Source of the DNA: Halioxenophilus aromaticivorans
Lineage (GTDB): Bacteria > Pseudomonadota > Gammaproteobacteria > Pseudomonadales > Cellvibrionaceae
Assembly: GCF_042850945.1 (NCBI RefSeq)
Contig: NZ_AP031496.1
Span: 5,878,234-5,942,233 of the forward strand
Reading direction: 5' to 3'
DNA length: 64,000 bases
The position numbers and the translations under genes were made by a program. Below, piece after piece: positions 1-7,764 of this stretch. Position 1 is the stretch's first letter; each line of letters opens with the position of its first letter. The notes under the pieces were generated by a model that worked only from the letters and a program-made list of their open reading frames with translations, was not told the DNA's origin and ran no database searches.

Positions 1-936
1 GCCCTGTTCAGCTCTGACAAACTCGCGCAGCCGCTCACCAAACTCCAGGCCATTTTCGCCCGCACGCATGACGACACCCAGGAGGATCGCATCCTCACCG
101 TTGGAGCGGACGATGTAGCTCAAAGGATCTTCATAACCCAAACGCACCTCGGCCAGATCAGACACGGTGATAAGCTGGTCTCCGATACGCAGAGGCACTG
201 AGGTGAGGCGCTCAATGTCAGACAGGTCAATGTTGCTGCGGACATAAACCCGCGGGCCGGCAAGATCAACAAAGCCAAGAGGCTGAAGACGATTGTTGGC
301 CTCTATCGCCTGAAACGCTGCTGCTGCCGACAAACCGAGGTTGTTGAGCCGGTCCTGATCAAATTCGAGATACACCTGCTCAGGACGCTCCGCCAGGAGC
401 TGTGCTTTTTGCAAGCCGGGCAGCCGTTGCAAGCGATTTCGTATCGATTCTGCCTCGCGGGTCAGTTCACGCATTGGCATTCCGGGTGCCGTCAGCGCCA
501 GCAGGGAGAAATACACATCCGAGAAATTATCGTTAACGATAGGGCCGATCACACCCCGGGGCAGGTTGGGTCTCTCATCGGACATGCGTTTGCGGACTTG
601 ATAGAAGAGGTCCGGCACTTTTTCACTCGGCGTAGAATCCTGGAATCGGATAAGCATGGCGGCCTGGCCGGGCCGAATGGTTGTTTCAATGGTATCGGTA
701 TACGCCACCTCCTGGATTCGCTTTTCAAGACGATCTACGACCTGATTCTGCAGCACCTCGGGGGTTGCTCCTGGCCAGATTACAGAGACCACCATCGCCC
801 GGACGGTGAACGCAGGGTCCTCCGCCCGACCAAGGGACGAGAACGCGTAGAATCCGGCAATAACGGACAGCAAAAGAAAAAAGAGAGTGACCGAACGCTC
901 GCGCACTGCCAGCGCGGAAAGATTCGGTAAGCTCAT
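1..936 (-). CDS. RND-family efflux permease (AcrB/MexF-like), N-terminal part
   Basis: This is the first 312 codons of an inner-membrane proton-driven multidrug or solvent efflux pump; the rest lies beyond the window. The start reads MSLPNLSALAVRERSVTLFF, followed by the first transmembrane helix and then periplasmic porter sequence (AEDPAFTVRAMVVSVIWPGA and onwards), the standard RND order. The ATG (934-936) overlaps the stop of the adaptor gene as ATGA, so the two are translationally coupled. The reading frame stays open to position 1. The substrate cannot be read from the sequence; linkage to hydrolase and thioesterase genes suggests lipophilic compounds, which is inference. Confidence 0.93.
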   Translation of the reverse strand, partial: MSLPNLSALAVRERSVTLFFLLLSVIAGFYAFSSLGRAEDPAFTVRAMVVSVIWPGATPEVLQNQVVDRLEKRIQEVAYTDTIETTIRPGQAAMLIRFQDSTPSEKVPDLFYQVRKRMSDERPNLPRGVIGPIVNDNFSDVYFSLLALTAPGMPMRELTREAESIRNRLQRLPGLQKAQLLAERPEQVYLEFDQDRLNNLGLSAAAAFQAIEANNRLQPLGFVDLAGPRVYVRSNIDLSDIERLTSVPLRIGDQLITVSDLAEVRLGYEDPLSYIVRSNGEDAILLGVVMRAGENGLEFGERLREFVRAEQG

Positions 937-1985
937 TGAGTCAGCTCCCGCACCGCCATGCCACGTGTGAGCAGGTGTGTCCCCAATGCGACGATGGACG
1001 TTCCCGCGTTGATATTGGCCTTGATCTGCGCATACTCCTCACCCAAATTAATAACCTCGACCGCAAGGGGCTTCACCGTGCCGTCGGAGACCAACCAGAC
1101 CTGCGGCGTTTGCCCTCTCTCATCCAAGGCACCCAGCGGTACGCGATGGCTGGGCTCGGTTTGCTTCTGTGCTAACCGGACACTCACCACCGAGCCCAGG
1201 GTTAAAGAGGAGGGGTAGGGCCCCTCCAGGCTGTACCGGGCTCGCCAGCTCCGGCTTCTGGGGTCGGCAGCCCCGGCAATCTCTCTCAGACGCATAGCGA
1301 TCTGTTCGCCATTGGCTAACGGAAGATAACCGCCCCTAGGCGGGTTACTGCCCTCTGGCAAAAAAACCTCTACTTCCAGTAATTGATTTTCGGCCAGAAC
1401 GGCAAGGGTTTGTCCGATACCCACAACCTGGCCGGGTTCGACGCTGACCTCAGTAACCACGCCTGCATTGGAGGCTTTTAGTTCCGCATACCCCAGGGCA
1501 TTCTGAGCCTGCTTGTTGCGTGAAGAAGCCGTTTCCACCTGACTGCGCGCCTCACGCTCTGCTAATTCAAGGCGTTGCAGGGTTTGTTCGCTGACAAACT
1601 GACGCTCCACGAGCTGCTGCTGGCGCTGGAGCTCATTGGTGGCAATGGCCAGGGCCGCTTCTGCACGCTTCAGATCCGCGGCGGCTCCCACCGCCGTTGC
1701 TGCAAGGTCTCGTGTATCGAGCTTGAACAGTAAGTCGCCTTTTTCCACGCGCTGACCGGGATCGATGAAACGCTGTTGAATCCGACCGGCGATCTGAAAG
1801 GACTGAGGAACTTCGTGGCGGCCTCGCAGGGTTCCTGAAAATCTCTGCGCTGTTGGGCCCGCCTCCTTTAGTTCCACGGTTTTTACCCAGGGGATATGGG
1901 CGGGGGCCTCTGGGGTCGTTTCCGAAGACTGCTGACAACCCGGAAGAATGAGCATTGAGATAAACAGAGTCAGCATACAGCGCAT
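933..1985 (-). CDS. RND periplasmic adaptor (membrane fusion) lipoprotein
   Basis: Predicted 350-aa adaptor linking the RND permease to an outer-membrane channel. The chosen ATG (1985) gives an N-terminus MRCMLTLFISMLILPGC, a lipoprotein signal ending in the lipobox LPGC; an in-frame start 44 codons upstream would put this signal in the middle of the protein. It contains the biotinyl-lipoyl type half (QRVEKGDLLFKLDTRDL), a helical hairpin rich in Ala, Glu and Arg, and the second half (VVTEVSVEPGQVVGIGQTLA), as in HlyD/AcrA proteins. It overlaps the permease start by 4 bp and follows the hydrolase gene after 37 bp. Confidence 0.92.
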   Translation of the reverse strand: MRCMLTLFISMLILPGCQQSSETTPEAPAHIPWVKTVELKEAGPTAQRFSGTLRGRHEVPQSFQIAGRIQQRFIDPGQRVEKGDLLFKLDTRDLAATAVGAAADLKRAEAALAIATNELQRQQQLVERQFVSEQTLQRLELAEREARSQVETASSRNKQAQNALGYAELKASNAGVVTEVSVEPGQVVGIGQTLAVLAENQLLEVEVFLPEGSNPPRGGYLPLANGEQIAMRLREIAGAADPRSRSWRARYSLEGPYPSSLTLGSVVSVRLAQKQTEPSHRVPLGALDERGQTPQVWLVSDGTVKPLAVEVINLGEEYAQIKANINAGTSIVALGTHLLTRGMAVRELTQ

Positions 1986-2022
1986 GGCAGGCGTCCCGAT
2001 TGGCAAAATCCAGGTGTGGGTA

Positions 2023-2925
2023 TCAGTTCTCGCGGTAGCCGGACCAAGCAAGTTGCAGGATGGCATCGCGAACGGTTTTTGTCTGCTCCATGGGCAGAAA
2101 ATGAGTCGTACCTTCAAGAACCCTCACGTCAGCAGAAGGCAGCACGGTCTGCAGGCGTTTTCGCGCCGCCGGCGAGAAGGTTGACCCGCGTTCCGCAGCC
2201 AGCGCGATAACCGGGCACTGCAACTGACGAATACCAGGCCAGGGGTTGTGTTCGGTATGGGCAAAGGTGGTGCTCTCCCACTCCGGCGCACACGCCAGTC
2301 GAACTTGATCGTCCTGCGGTAGGAAGGCGTGTTGGACGTAGGCTTCCAGCCATGCTTCGGGCCAGGTTTTGAAGCCACCGCGGCCACGATAGTTGTCCAG
2401 CGCAGCAGCGGGCGAGTCGAATACCCTGCGCCGACGTGCCGCTCCGGCAGCCAGTGACAAACGATGTGACCGGCGTAGCAGCTTGGCCAGCCAAAGCTTC
2501 AGGCCCTGTCCCGGATCCATGATCACGGGTTCGGCCAGAATCAGGCCCAGTACTTTGTCTGGCCGTTGGGCAGCGGCCATGATGCTGGTGGTGGCACCGA
2601 TGGAGTGGCCGGCAAGCCAGACCGGCTCGTCCAGGCTTTCCAGCAGAGCGGCCATGTCGCGATAGTAGGTTTCCCAGCCCCGGAATGTCGAAACGTTCGC
2701 CGCACCGGCGCTGGCCCCATGCCCGCGCATGTCCCAGGCCAGGACATTGACGTCCGTGGCAAGATCGTCAAGGAGGGGGTGGTACAGGCGACCATGGAAA
2801 CCCGTGGCATGCGCCCAGTGCAGCGTGGGGCGCGCTTTGGATTGCGGCCAGCGCCACAGTGCGATCTCCGCGCCATCCGGCGCCTGGAACTCGTCGCGTT
2901 CAGGTTTGTTGTGCTTGTTGTTCAT
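2023..2925 (-). CDS. alpha/beta-fold hydrolase
   Basis: 300-aa soluble hydrolase. The nucleophile elbow GHSIG (Ser108) and a C-terminal GTTHFLP motif (His275) fit the Ser-Asp/Glu-His triad of the family; HATGFHGRLY near residue 38 fits the oxyanion region. Such enzymes cleave esters, lactones or thioesters; the substrate is unknown. The start overlaps the 3' end of the upstream thioesterase gene by 26 bp, so it belongs to the operon of thioesterases and RND pump. A role in releasing or detoxifying acyl products of hydrocarbon metabolism is possible but inferred from context only. Confidence 0.85.
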   Translation of the reverse strand: MNNKHNKPERDEFQAPDGAEIALWRWPQSKARPTLHWAHATGFHGRLYHPLLDDLATDVNVLAWDMRGHGASAGAANVSTFRGWETYYRDMAALLESLDEPVWLAGHSIGATTSIMAAAQRPDKVLGLILAEPVIMDPGQGLKLWLAKLLRRSHRLSLAAGAARRRRVFDSPAAALDNYRGRGGFKTWPEAWLEAYVQHAFLPQDDQVRLACAPEWESTTFAHTEHNPWPGIRQLQCPVIALAAERGSTFSPAARKRLQTVLPSADVRVLEGTTHFLPMEQTKTVRDAILQLAWSGYREN

Positions 2926-3406
2926 GAAGATCTTCTTGTTTGGGGGCGATTGTCGGGAGCAACAACTGAACCTGACCGCTGGCGATCAGTTTGCTCTTAT
3001 CGCCCTGCCAGCAGATCACCCGGACCAGGCTGGTCCGCCGGCCTTGCCGAACAATTTCGGCGCTGGCAAAAGTCGATCGGGCCTTCGCGGAGCGAAGGTA
3101 GTTAATGTGGCTATCGAGAATGCGTGGGCAACGTTTGCCCGTATCCTGGCTTTGCGCAGCAACCCGCGCGGTGAGTTCGATCAGGGCGCCAAGCACACCG
3201 CCATGGAGCGCAGGTAGCATAAAGTTGCCAATCAGCGCCTCACGACAGGGCATATGAACCAATAGAACTGCATCGTCGCGCTGAACCTCAAGCCCAAGGT
3301 GCTGTGCGTAGGGAATGCGCTCCAGCAGGGCCTGCCAGTCGGCACATTCTTTCTCCTTTTCCGTAGGGCTTGAACTTTGTTGTGCCGAATCGCCGATAGT
3401 CTTCAT
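2900..3406 (-). CDS. hotdog-fold thioesterase, PaaI/YigI type (second copy)
   Basis: 168 aa. The centre (NFMLPALHGGVLGALIELTARVA) has the HGG..A..E pattern of PaaI-type hotdog acyl-CoA thioesterases, followed by DSHINYLR, the conserved strand of the fold. The first 25 residues are charged and probably disordered. The ATG overlaps the preceding thioesterase stop as ATGA, implying coupled translation and possibly a heteromeric hotdog pair. Substrate not determinable; acyl-CoA is likely. Confidence 0.82.
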   Translation of the reverse strand: MKTIGDSAQQSSSPTEKEKECADWQALLERIPYAQHLGLEVQRDDAVLLVHMPCREALIGNFMLPALHGGVLGALIELTARVAAQSQDTGKRCPRILDSHINYLRSAKARSTFASAEIVRQGRRTSLVRVICWQGDKSKLIASGQVQLLLPTIAPKQEDLHEQQAQQT

Positions 3407-3888
3407 GCACCCTCCTTTGCTCGTCCACCTGCATGAAACTGCTGGCCCTGGGTGTTACGCATGAAGGTGGCGTTTGCCGTCGCTAACATCTCACGATTGC
3501 CCTCGCTGAGGATGTCGCAATGGATGAACGCGACCTCGTCCGTTAAATGACGACAGGTGGCTACCGCTAACAGGGCATGGTCGCCGCTGGCAGGGCGCAA
3601 ATAATCCATGCGCAAATCCAGCGTGGCAATGGGCGACAACTCCCGGGCCTCTGCGAACACCGCCAGCCCACTGGCTGAGTCTGCCAGCGAGTAGAGTACG
3701 CTGGTGCAGATGTCTTCGGTATTATCTTCGGCGAACATCCACGGCTGTGGGGTCACGCTCATGCAGACCTGGTTTCCGTTCACAGAGACAACCTGCATAC
3801 CCAGGTCCCTGCCGTGGGGAACCTGTTCGGTGAACTGCCACGCCGTCGTCACAGCGTCACTGTGCTGAACTCTGTTCGACTCCGTCAT
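3403..3888 (-). CDS. hotdog-fold thioesterase-like protein (first gene of operon)
   Basis: 161 aa. It has hotdog features (CTSVLYSLADSASGLAVFAE then TLDLRMDYLRPA), but the HGG motif of the second copy is replaced by EDICTSVLYSLAD, so its catalysis is less certain. It is the first gene of a minus-strand operon (two thioesterases, hydrolase, adaptor, permease) and diverges from a TetR-family gene; the 258-bp space between them holds a palindromic operator-like site. Confidence 0.75.
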   Translation of the reverse strand: MTESNRVQHSDAVTTAWQFTEQVPHGRDLGMQVVSVNGNQVCMSVTPQPWMFAEDNTEDICTSVLYSLADSASGLAVFAEARELSPIATLDLRMDYLRPASGDHALLAVATCRHLTDEVAFIHCDILSEGNREMLATANATFMRNTQGQQFHAGGRAKEGA

Positions 3889-4000
3889 CAGATCTGCCCA
3901 TCCCGGTTTGCATTTAGCGCAGGGGCGGAAATGATGGGAAACAGCTGATTTTTATAGATCATTGCCACGTCATTTTCTTCCGAATAACATTGTTTCTGGA

Positions 4001-4024
4001 TTTTAGTTGGTTCACCAACCAAAA
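4001..4024. promoter_or_regulatory. palindromic operator candidate for the TetR-family regulator
   Basis: Inverted repeat with arms GTTGGT (4006-4011) and ACCAAC (4014-4019) around TC, extended by TTTT on the left and AAAA on the right. It sits in the divergent intergenic region between the thioesterase/RND operon and the TetR gene, the usual location and symmetry of a TetR-family operator. Binding by the neighbouring regulator is inferred. Confidence 0.65.
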
Positions 4025-4146
4025 GTCAAGAATCTGTTAAGGCAAATGGCACGCTACCTGTGTAATGGCGTACGATCAGTGCAACGAGTCAGGTGGTGGC
4101 CGCTCTGATGAATAACAAACTGGCTTGCTGAGGAGATGTTTAAGCC

Positions 4147-4761
4147 ATGGTTGACAGACAGATTACTCCTGCAAGCAAACTGGGCGGTCAGGGCGATGTA
4201 TTGTCTAACGCAGCCCGGCTTTTTCGTGAGAAAGGGTTCGAGAGGACCTCGCTCAAGGAAATTGCCGAGGCCTGCAATATGCTACCCGGGAGTCTGTATT
4301 ATCGTTACAGCACCAAGGAAACGCTGCTTGTCGAACTGATGCGCCGGGGAGTCGACCTGGTTACCGCAGAGGTCGGGTCGGCTTACGCCAGCTCGGATGA
4401 CCCGGTTGAGCGATTGCGCCTTTGTATCAACGCGCATTTGCGGGCGCTGTTGGTTGATTCGGACGCGGTTTACGTGCTGTTGTTTGAATGGCGAGCGCTT
4501 GGCCCGGAGGCTCGCGAGGACATCATCGAACTGCGTGATCAGTACGAGTCCCTGTGGGCCGGTATCCTCGAAACAATGGTTGAACAGGGCGTGATCCGGA
4601 AGAATGTTGACGGCCGTTTGCTCCGCCTGATCGGCCTTGGGGCTCTCAACTGGGTTGCAACCTGGTTCGACCCGAACGGGGCCCATTCACTCGACGCCAT
4701 TGGTGATTTGATCTGGCAGATCGCTATGGACGGTGTGATCAATAAAGGGGGGCAGGCATAG
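4147..4761 (+). CDS. TetR/AcrR-family transcriptional regulator
   Basis: 204 aa. The N-terminal helix-turn-helix domain runs AARLFREKGFERTSLKEIAE then LPGSLYYRYSTKETLLVELM, the typical TetR DNA-binding region (residues about 20-65). The C-terminal ligand domain is all-helical and of normal length. ATG 4147 is preceded by AGGAG at 4131-4135; another ATG at 4136 is out of frame. It is divergent from the thioesterase-hydrolase-RND operon and probably represses it, with the palindrome at 4001-4024 as operator. The ligand is unknown. Confidence 0.9.
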   Translation: MVDRQITPASKLGGQGDVLSNAARLFREKGFERTSLKEIAEACNMLPGSLYYRYSTKETLLVELMRRGVDLVTAEVGSAYASSDDPVERLRLCINAHLRALLVDSDAVYVLLFEWRALGPEAREDIIELRDQYESLWAGILETMVEQGVIRKNVDGRLLRLIGLGALNWVATWFDPNGAHSLDAIGDLIWQIAMDGVINKGGQA

Positions 4762-4802
4762 GTTCTGGCTTCACAAACGCAAGTAGCCTCTTTTTATGAT
4801 CA

Positions 4803-5870
4803 CTAATCATACGGATGCACGGTTTGTGATCTGACATTTTGCCTGAATTGCTCAGGGGACTGGTCAAACCAGCGCTTGAAGGCGCGTCTGAAATTGGCAC
4901 TGTCGTGATAGTTCATCAACGCGGCAATGGCCTCGATTGACAGTTGGCTGTCACGCAAGTAAGTCGCTGCCTGCTGGGACAGAATCTCGTCGCGAACTTT
5001 CCGAAAACCGCTGCGTTCCTGTTTGAGTTTGCGTGCCAGAGTGCGTTTGCTCATGAACAACGAGGCCGCTGCTTCGTCTTCACTGAGCGTTCCGGGCGGT
5101 CGGGACAACATCATCATCTTCAGCTGGGTCTGATAGCTCGGTTTATCCGACTGAAGTTGCGCAAGCATCGATTCACACTGTTGCAAGGCCAGACGATAGT
5201 TTTCGTGATTGGCGGAGGCATTTGGTTCCCGACACAACGACATCGGCAACGCAAGTTTTAACTGGTGGCAACCAAAGTGAATCTGCCCGGACAAAAAGTC
5301 CGAATACATCGCGTGGTACGTGGGCTTCGGATGGGCAAAGCATATTTCGGCCTCATGCAAAGGGCGGCCAACCATAAACTCGCCAAACTCCAAAAGTGCC
5401 TTGACCATCGCATCCGAGAGACACCGTTGTATGTCATCGTCCAGCGACTCCTGGTAGTCCAGAATACATTCCAGGCGCTCGTTGACTTGCCGCAAATGCA
5501 GTTGGATGAAGCTCGCGCGCGTGGGCAGAAAAGTATGAATCGCCTGCAGCGCAGTGAGAAAGTCGGGGCTGCTGTAGGCCACGAATCCCATCGCACCATG
5601 GGTTGCCGGGGTCAGTCGCTTGCCTAGCCATAACCCTAATTCCGGTTGGCCGGACAAATCCAGTGCGTTGCGTAGAATCCGCACCTGCTGCGCTGCGGTA
5701 AGCAGGCTTTCCTCGCTCAGGAATTGCGTCACGCCAAGCCCGGTGCCCAGCAGCAGACGTGGCAGTTGTTTGGCGGTTAAATCCAGCTCACGGGCAATTA
5801 GCCGTGAATAATTCGATGGAATGTCGGATCCGGGTTTTTGCGAACCACCCGTCTTCTGCGTCGTCATCAT
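4803..5870 (-). CDS. AraC-family transcriptional regulator of the CYP153 operon (inferred)
   Basis: 355 aa, of the AraC type with an N-terminal Arabinose_bd-like domain and a C-terminal double helix-turn-helix (about residues 260-345; SLFMSKRTLARKLKQE and IAALMNYHDSANFRRAFKRW are the two recognition regions). It is divergent from the ferredoxin-P450 operon and separated from it by 129 bp holding direct repeats that fit AraC half-sites. AraC-type activators are known next to CYP153 alkane hydroxylase operons in marine gammaproteobacteria. Regulation of the adjacent operon in response to alkane is inferred from position. Confidence 0.88.
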   Translation of the reverse strand: MMTTQKTGGSQKPGSDIPSNYSRLIARELDLTAKQLPRLLLGTGLGVTQFLSEESLLTAAQQVRILRNALDLSGQPELGLWLGKRLTPATHGAMGFVAYSSPDFLTALQAIHTFLPTRASFIQLHLRQVNERLECILDYQESLDDDIQRCLSDAMVKALLEFGEFMVGRPLHEAEICFAHPKPTYHAMYSDFLSGQIHFGCHQLKLALPMSLCREPNASANHENYRLALQQCESMLAQLQSDKPSYQTQLKMMMLSRPPGTLSEDEAAASLFMSKRTLARKLKQERSGFRKVRDEILSQQAATYLRDSQLSIEAIAALMNYHDSANFRRAFKRWFDQSPEQFRQNVRSQTVHPYD

Positions 5871-5881
5871 TGATCTTACCC

Positions 5882-5938
5882 GTCATGAATGACCGCCATT
5901 TTGTCTTTAAATGACCTCAACTTGTCAAGAAATGACCT
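5882..5938 (+). promoter_or_regulatory. direct repeats, likely AraC-type activator sites
   Basis: Two 17-bp direct repeats of the form TTGTCnnnnAATGACCT lie at 5901-5917 and 5922-5938, 21 bp apart; a third, weaker copy (GTC at 5882, AATGACC at 5888-5894) lies a further helical-turn pair upstream. Phased direct repeats between an araC-type gene and its target operon are the classic activator-site layout. The TTG start of the ferredoxin gene is about 60 bp downstream. Confidence 0.65.
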
Positions 5939-5999
5939 GACAGGAGTGTCGGCAGACAGCCAATATCTGCTACCGAACACGACCGGCAGGAGAACAATA

Positions 6000-6320
6000 T
6001 TGGGCAAGATTACTTTTATAGAACATGATCACACTGAACATGTTGCTGAATTCAAAGCTGGTTCCTCGGTAATGCAAGTCGCCGTTGACAACGCAATTCC
6101 CGGCATTGACGGGGACTGTGGCGGTGAGTGCGCCTGTGGTACCTGCCATGTCATCGTCACGAACGAATGGTTCAACAAGACAGGCACGCCTGGTAATGAA
6201 GAAGAACAAATGCTGTCAATGACACCGGAGCGGGCGAGCACTTCGCGCCTGGGCTGCCAGGTGGTCACTACTGATGAAATGGACGGCATGACCGTGCATT
6301 TACCCGAGTTCCAGATGTGA
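6000..6320 (+). CDS. [2Fe-2S] ferredoxin, electron donor to CYP153
   Basis: 106-aa adrenodoxin/putidaredoxin-type ferredoxin. Cluster ligands are Cys40, Cys46, Cys49 (CGGECACGTC, C-x5-C-x2-C) and Cys86 (RLGCQV); Cys44 is an extra cysteine. I chose TTG at 6000 because AGGAG (5989-5993) lies just upstream and the protein then begins MGKITFIEHDH like other members; the ATG at 5889 would add 37 unrelated residues running through the activator repeats. It carries electrons from the reductase at 9491-10729 to the P450. The stop is 14 bp before the P450 ATG. Confidence 0.92.
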   Translation: MGKITFIEHDHTEHVAEFKAGSSVMQVAVDNAIPGIDGDCGGECACGTCHVIVTNEWFNKTGTPGNEEEQMLSMTPERASTSRLGCQVVTTDEMDGMTVHLPEFQM

Positions 6321-6334
6321 ACATAGGAGGACGC

Positions 6335-7750
6335 ATGCCTACACTGTCCAGAACGATTGACGATTTTCAGTCCCGAGTGATTAATGCCACCTCGAGAGTT
6401 GTGCCGATGCACAGACAAATCCAGGGGCTGAAACTGTTAATGAGTGCCAAGAAGAAGACCTTCGGCCCACGCCGACCGGTGCCCGAATTCGTTGAAAAAC
6501 CCACCCCGGACGTTAATACGCTGGCCCTTGAGGACATCGATGTCAGCAATCCTTTTTTATATCGGCAGGGTCAGTGGCGCGCCTACTTCAAACGGTTGCG
6601 TGATGAGGCTCCGGTGCATTACCAGAAGAACAGCCCGTTCGGCCCCTTCTGGTCGGTGACTCGCTTTGAAGACATCCTGTTCGTGGATAAAAGTCATGAC
6701 CTGTTTTCCGCCGAGCCGCAAATCATTCTGGGTGACCCTCCAGAAGGGCTGTCGGTTGAAATGTTCATAGCGATGGATCCGCCAAAACACGATGTGCAGC
6801 GCAGCTCGGTGCAGGGAGTGGTGGCACCGAAGAACCTGAAGGAAATGGAGGGCCTGATCCGATCGCGTACCGGCGAGGTGCTTGACAGCCTGCCTCTGGA
6901 CACGCCCTTTAACTGGGTACCTGTTGTGTCCAAGGAGCTCACCGGCCGCATGCTGGCTACCCTTCTGGATTTTCCTTACGAGGAACGTCACAAGCTGGTT
7001 GAGTGGTCGGATCGGATGGCCGGTGCAGCCTCAGCGACCGGCGGCGAGTTTGCCGATGAAGAGATCATGTTTGACGACGCGGCAGACATGGCCTGGTCTT
7101 TCTCCAGGCTTTGGCGGGATAAGGAGGCGCGCCACGCGGCAGGCGAAGAGCCCGGCTTCGATTTGATCAGCCTGCTACAGAGCAACGAAGACACCAAAGA
7201 TCTGATCAATCGCCCAATGGAATTTATCGGCAACCTGACGCTGCTCATCGTTGGCGGCAATGATACCACTCGCAACTCGATGAGTGGTGGCCTGGTGGCC
7301 ATGAACGAGTTCCCGGAAGAATTCAAAAAGCTGAAGGCTAAACCGGAATTGATTCCGAACATGGTATCGGAAATCATCCGCTGGCAAACGCCGCTGGCCT
7401 ACATGCGCCGAATCGCCAAGCAGGATGTTGAGCTGGGCGGCCAGACCATCAAGAAGGGCGATCGCGTTGTGATGTGGTACGCCTCGGGTAACCGGGACGA
7501 ACGCAAGTTCGAGAACCCCGATCACTTCATTATTGATCGCAAAGACGCGCGAAACCACATGTCGTTTGGCTACGGTGTGCACCGTTGCATGGGCAACCGT
7601 CTGGCGGAATTGCAACTGCGCATCCTCTGGGAAGAAATACTCCAGCGTTTTGACAACATCGAAGTCGTCGAAGAGCCCCAGCGGGTGCAGTCCAACTTCG
7701 TGCGGGGTTATTCGGAGGTGATGGTTAAACTGACACCGAAAGGTAAATAA
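6335..7750 (+). CDS. cyp153A: cytochrome P450 CYP153A-type alkane terminal hydroxylase
   Basis: 471 aa. The heme-binding loop FGYGVHRCMG has Cys418 as axial ligand; the I-helix oxygen-activation motif GGNDTT is near 307-312 and the ExxR motif (EIIR) near 346-349. The long N-terminus (MPTLSRTIDDFQSR) and the body are, as I recall it, very close to the CYP153A enzyme of Marinobacter aquaeolei. These soluble bacterial P450s omega-hydroxylate medium-chain alkanes and fatty acids. ATG 6335 has a strong AGGAGG at 6325-6330; an upstream GTG at 6317 is in frame but less likely. Confidence 0.95.
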   Translation: MPTLSRTIDDFQSRVINATSRVVPMHRQIQGLKLLMSAKKKTFGPRRPVPEFVEKPTPDVNTLALEDIDVSNPFLYRQGQWRAYFKRLRDEAPVHYQKNSPFGPFWSVTRFEDILFVDKSHDLFSAEPQIILGDPPEGLSVEMFIAMDPPKHDVQRSSVQGVVAPKNLKEMEGLIRSRTGEVLDSLPLDTPFNWVPVVSKELTGRMLATLLDFPYEERHKLVEWSDRMAGAASATGGEFADEEIMFDDAADMAWSFSRLWRDKEARHAAGEEPGFDLISLLQSNEDTKDLINRPMEFIGNLTLLIVGGNDTTRNSMSGGLVAMNEFPEEFKKLKAKPELIPNMVSEIIRWQTPLAYMRRIAKQDVELGGQTIKKGDRVVMWYASGNRDERKFENPDHFIIDRKDARNHMSFGYGVHRCMGNRLAELQLRILWEEILQRFDNIEVVEEPQRVQSNFVRGYSEVMVKLTPKGK

Positions 7751-7764
7751 GCCGGCTGACCAGG

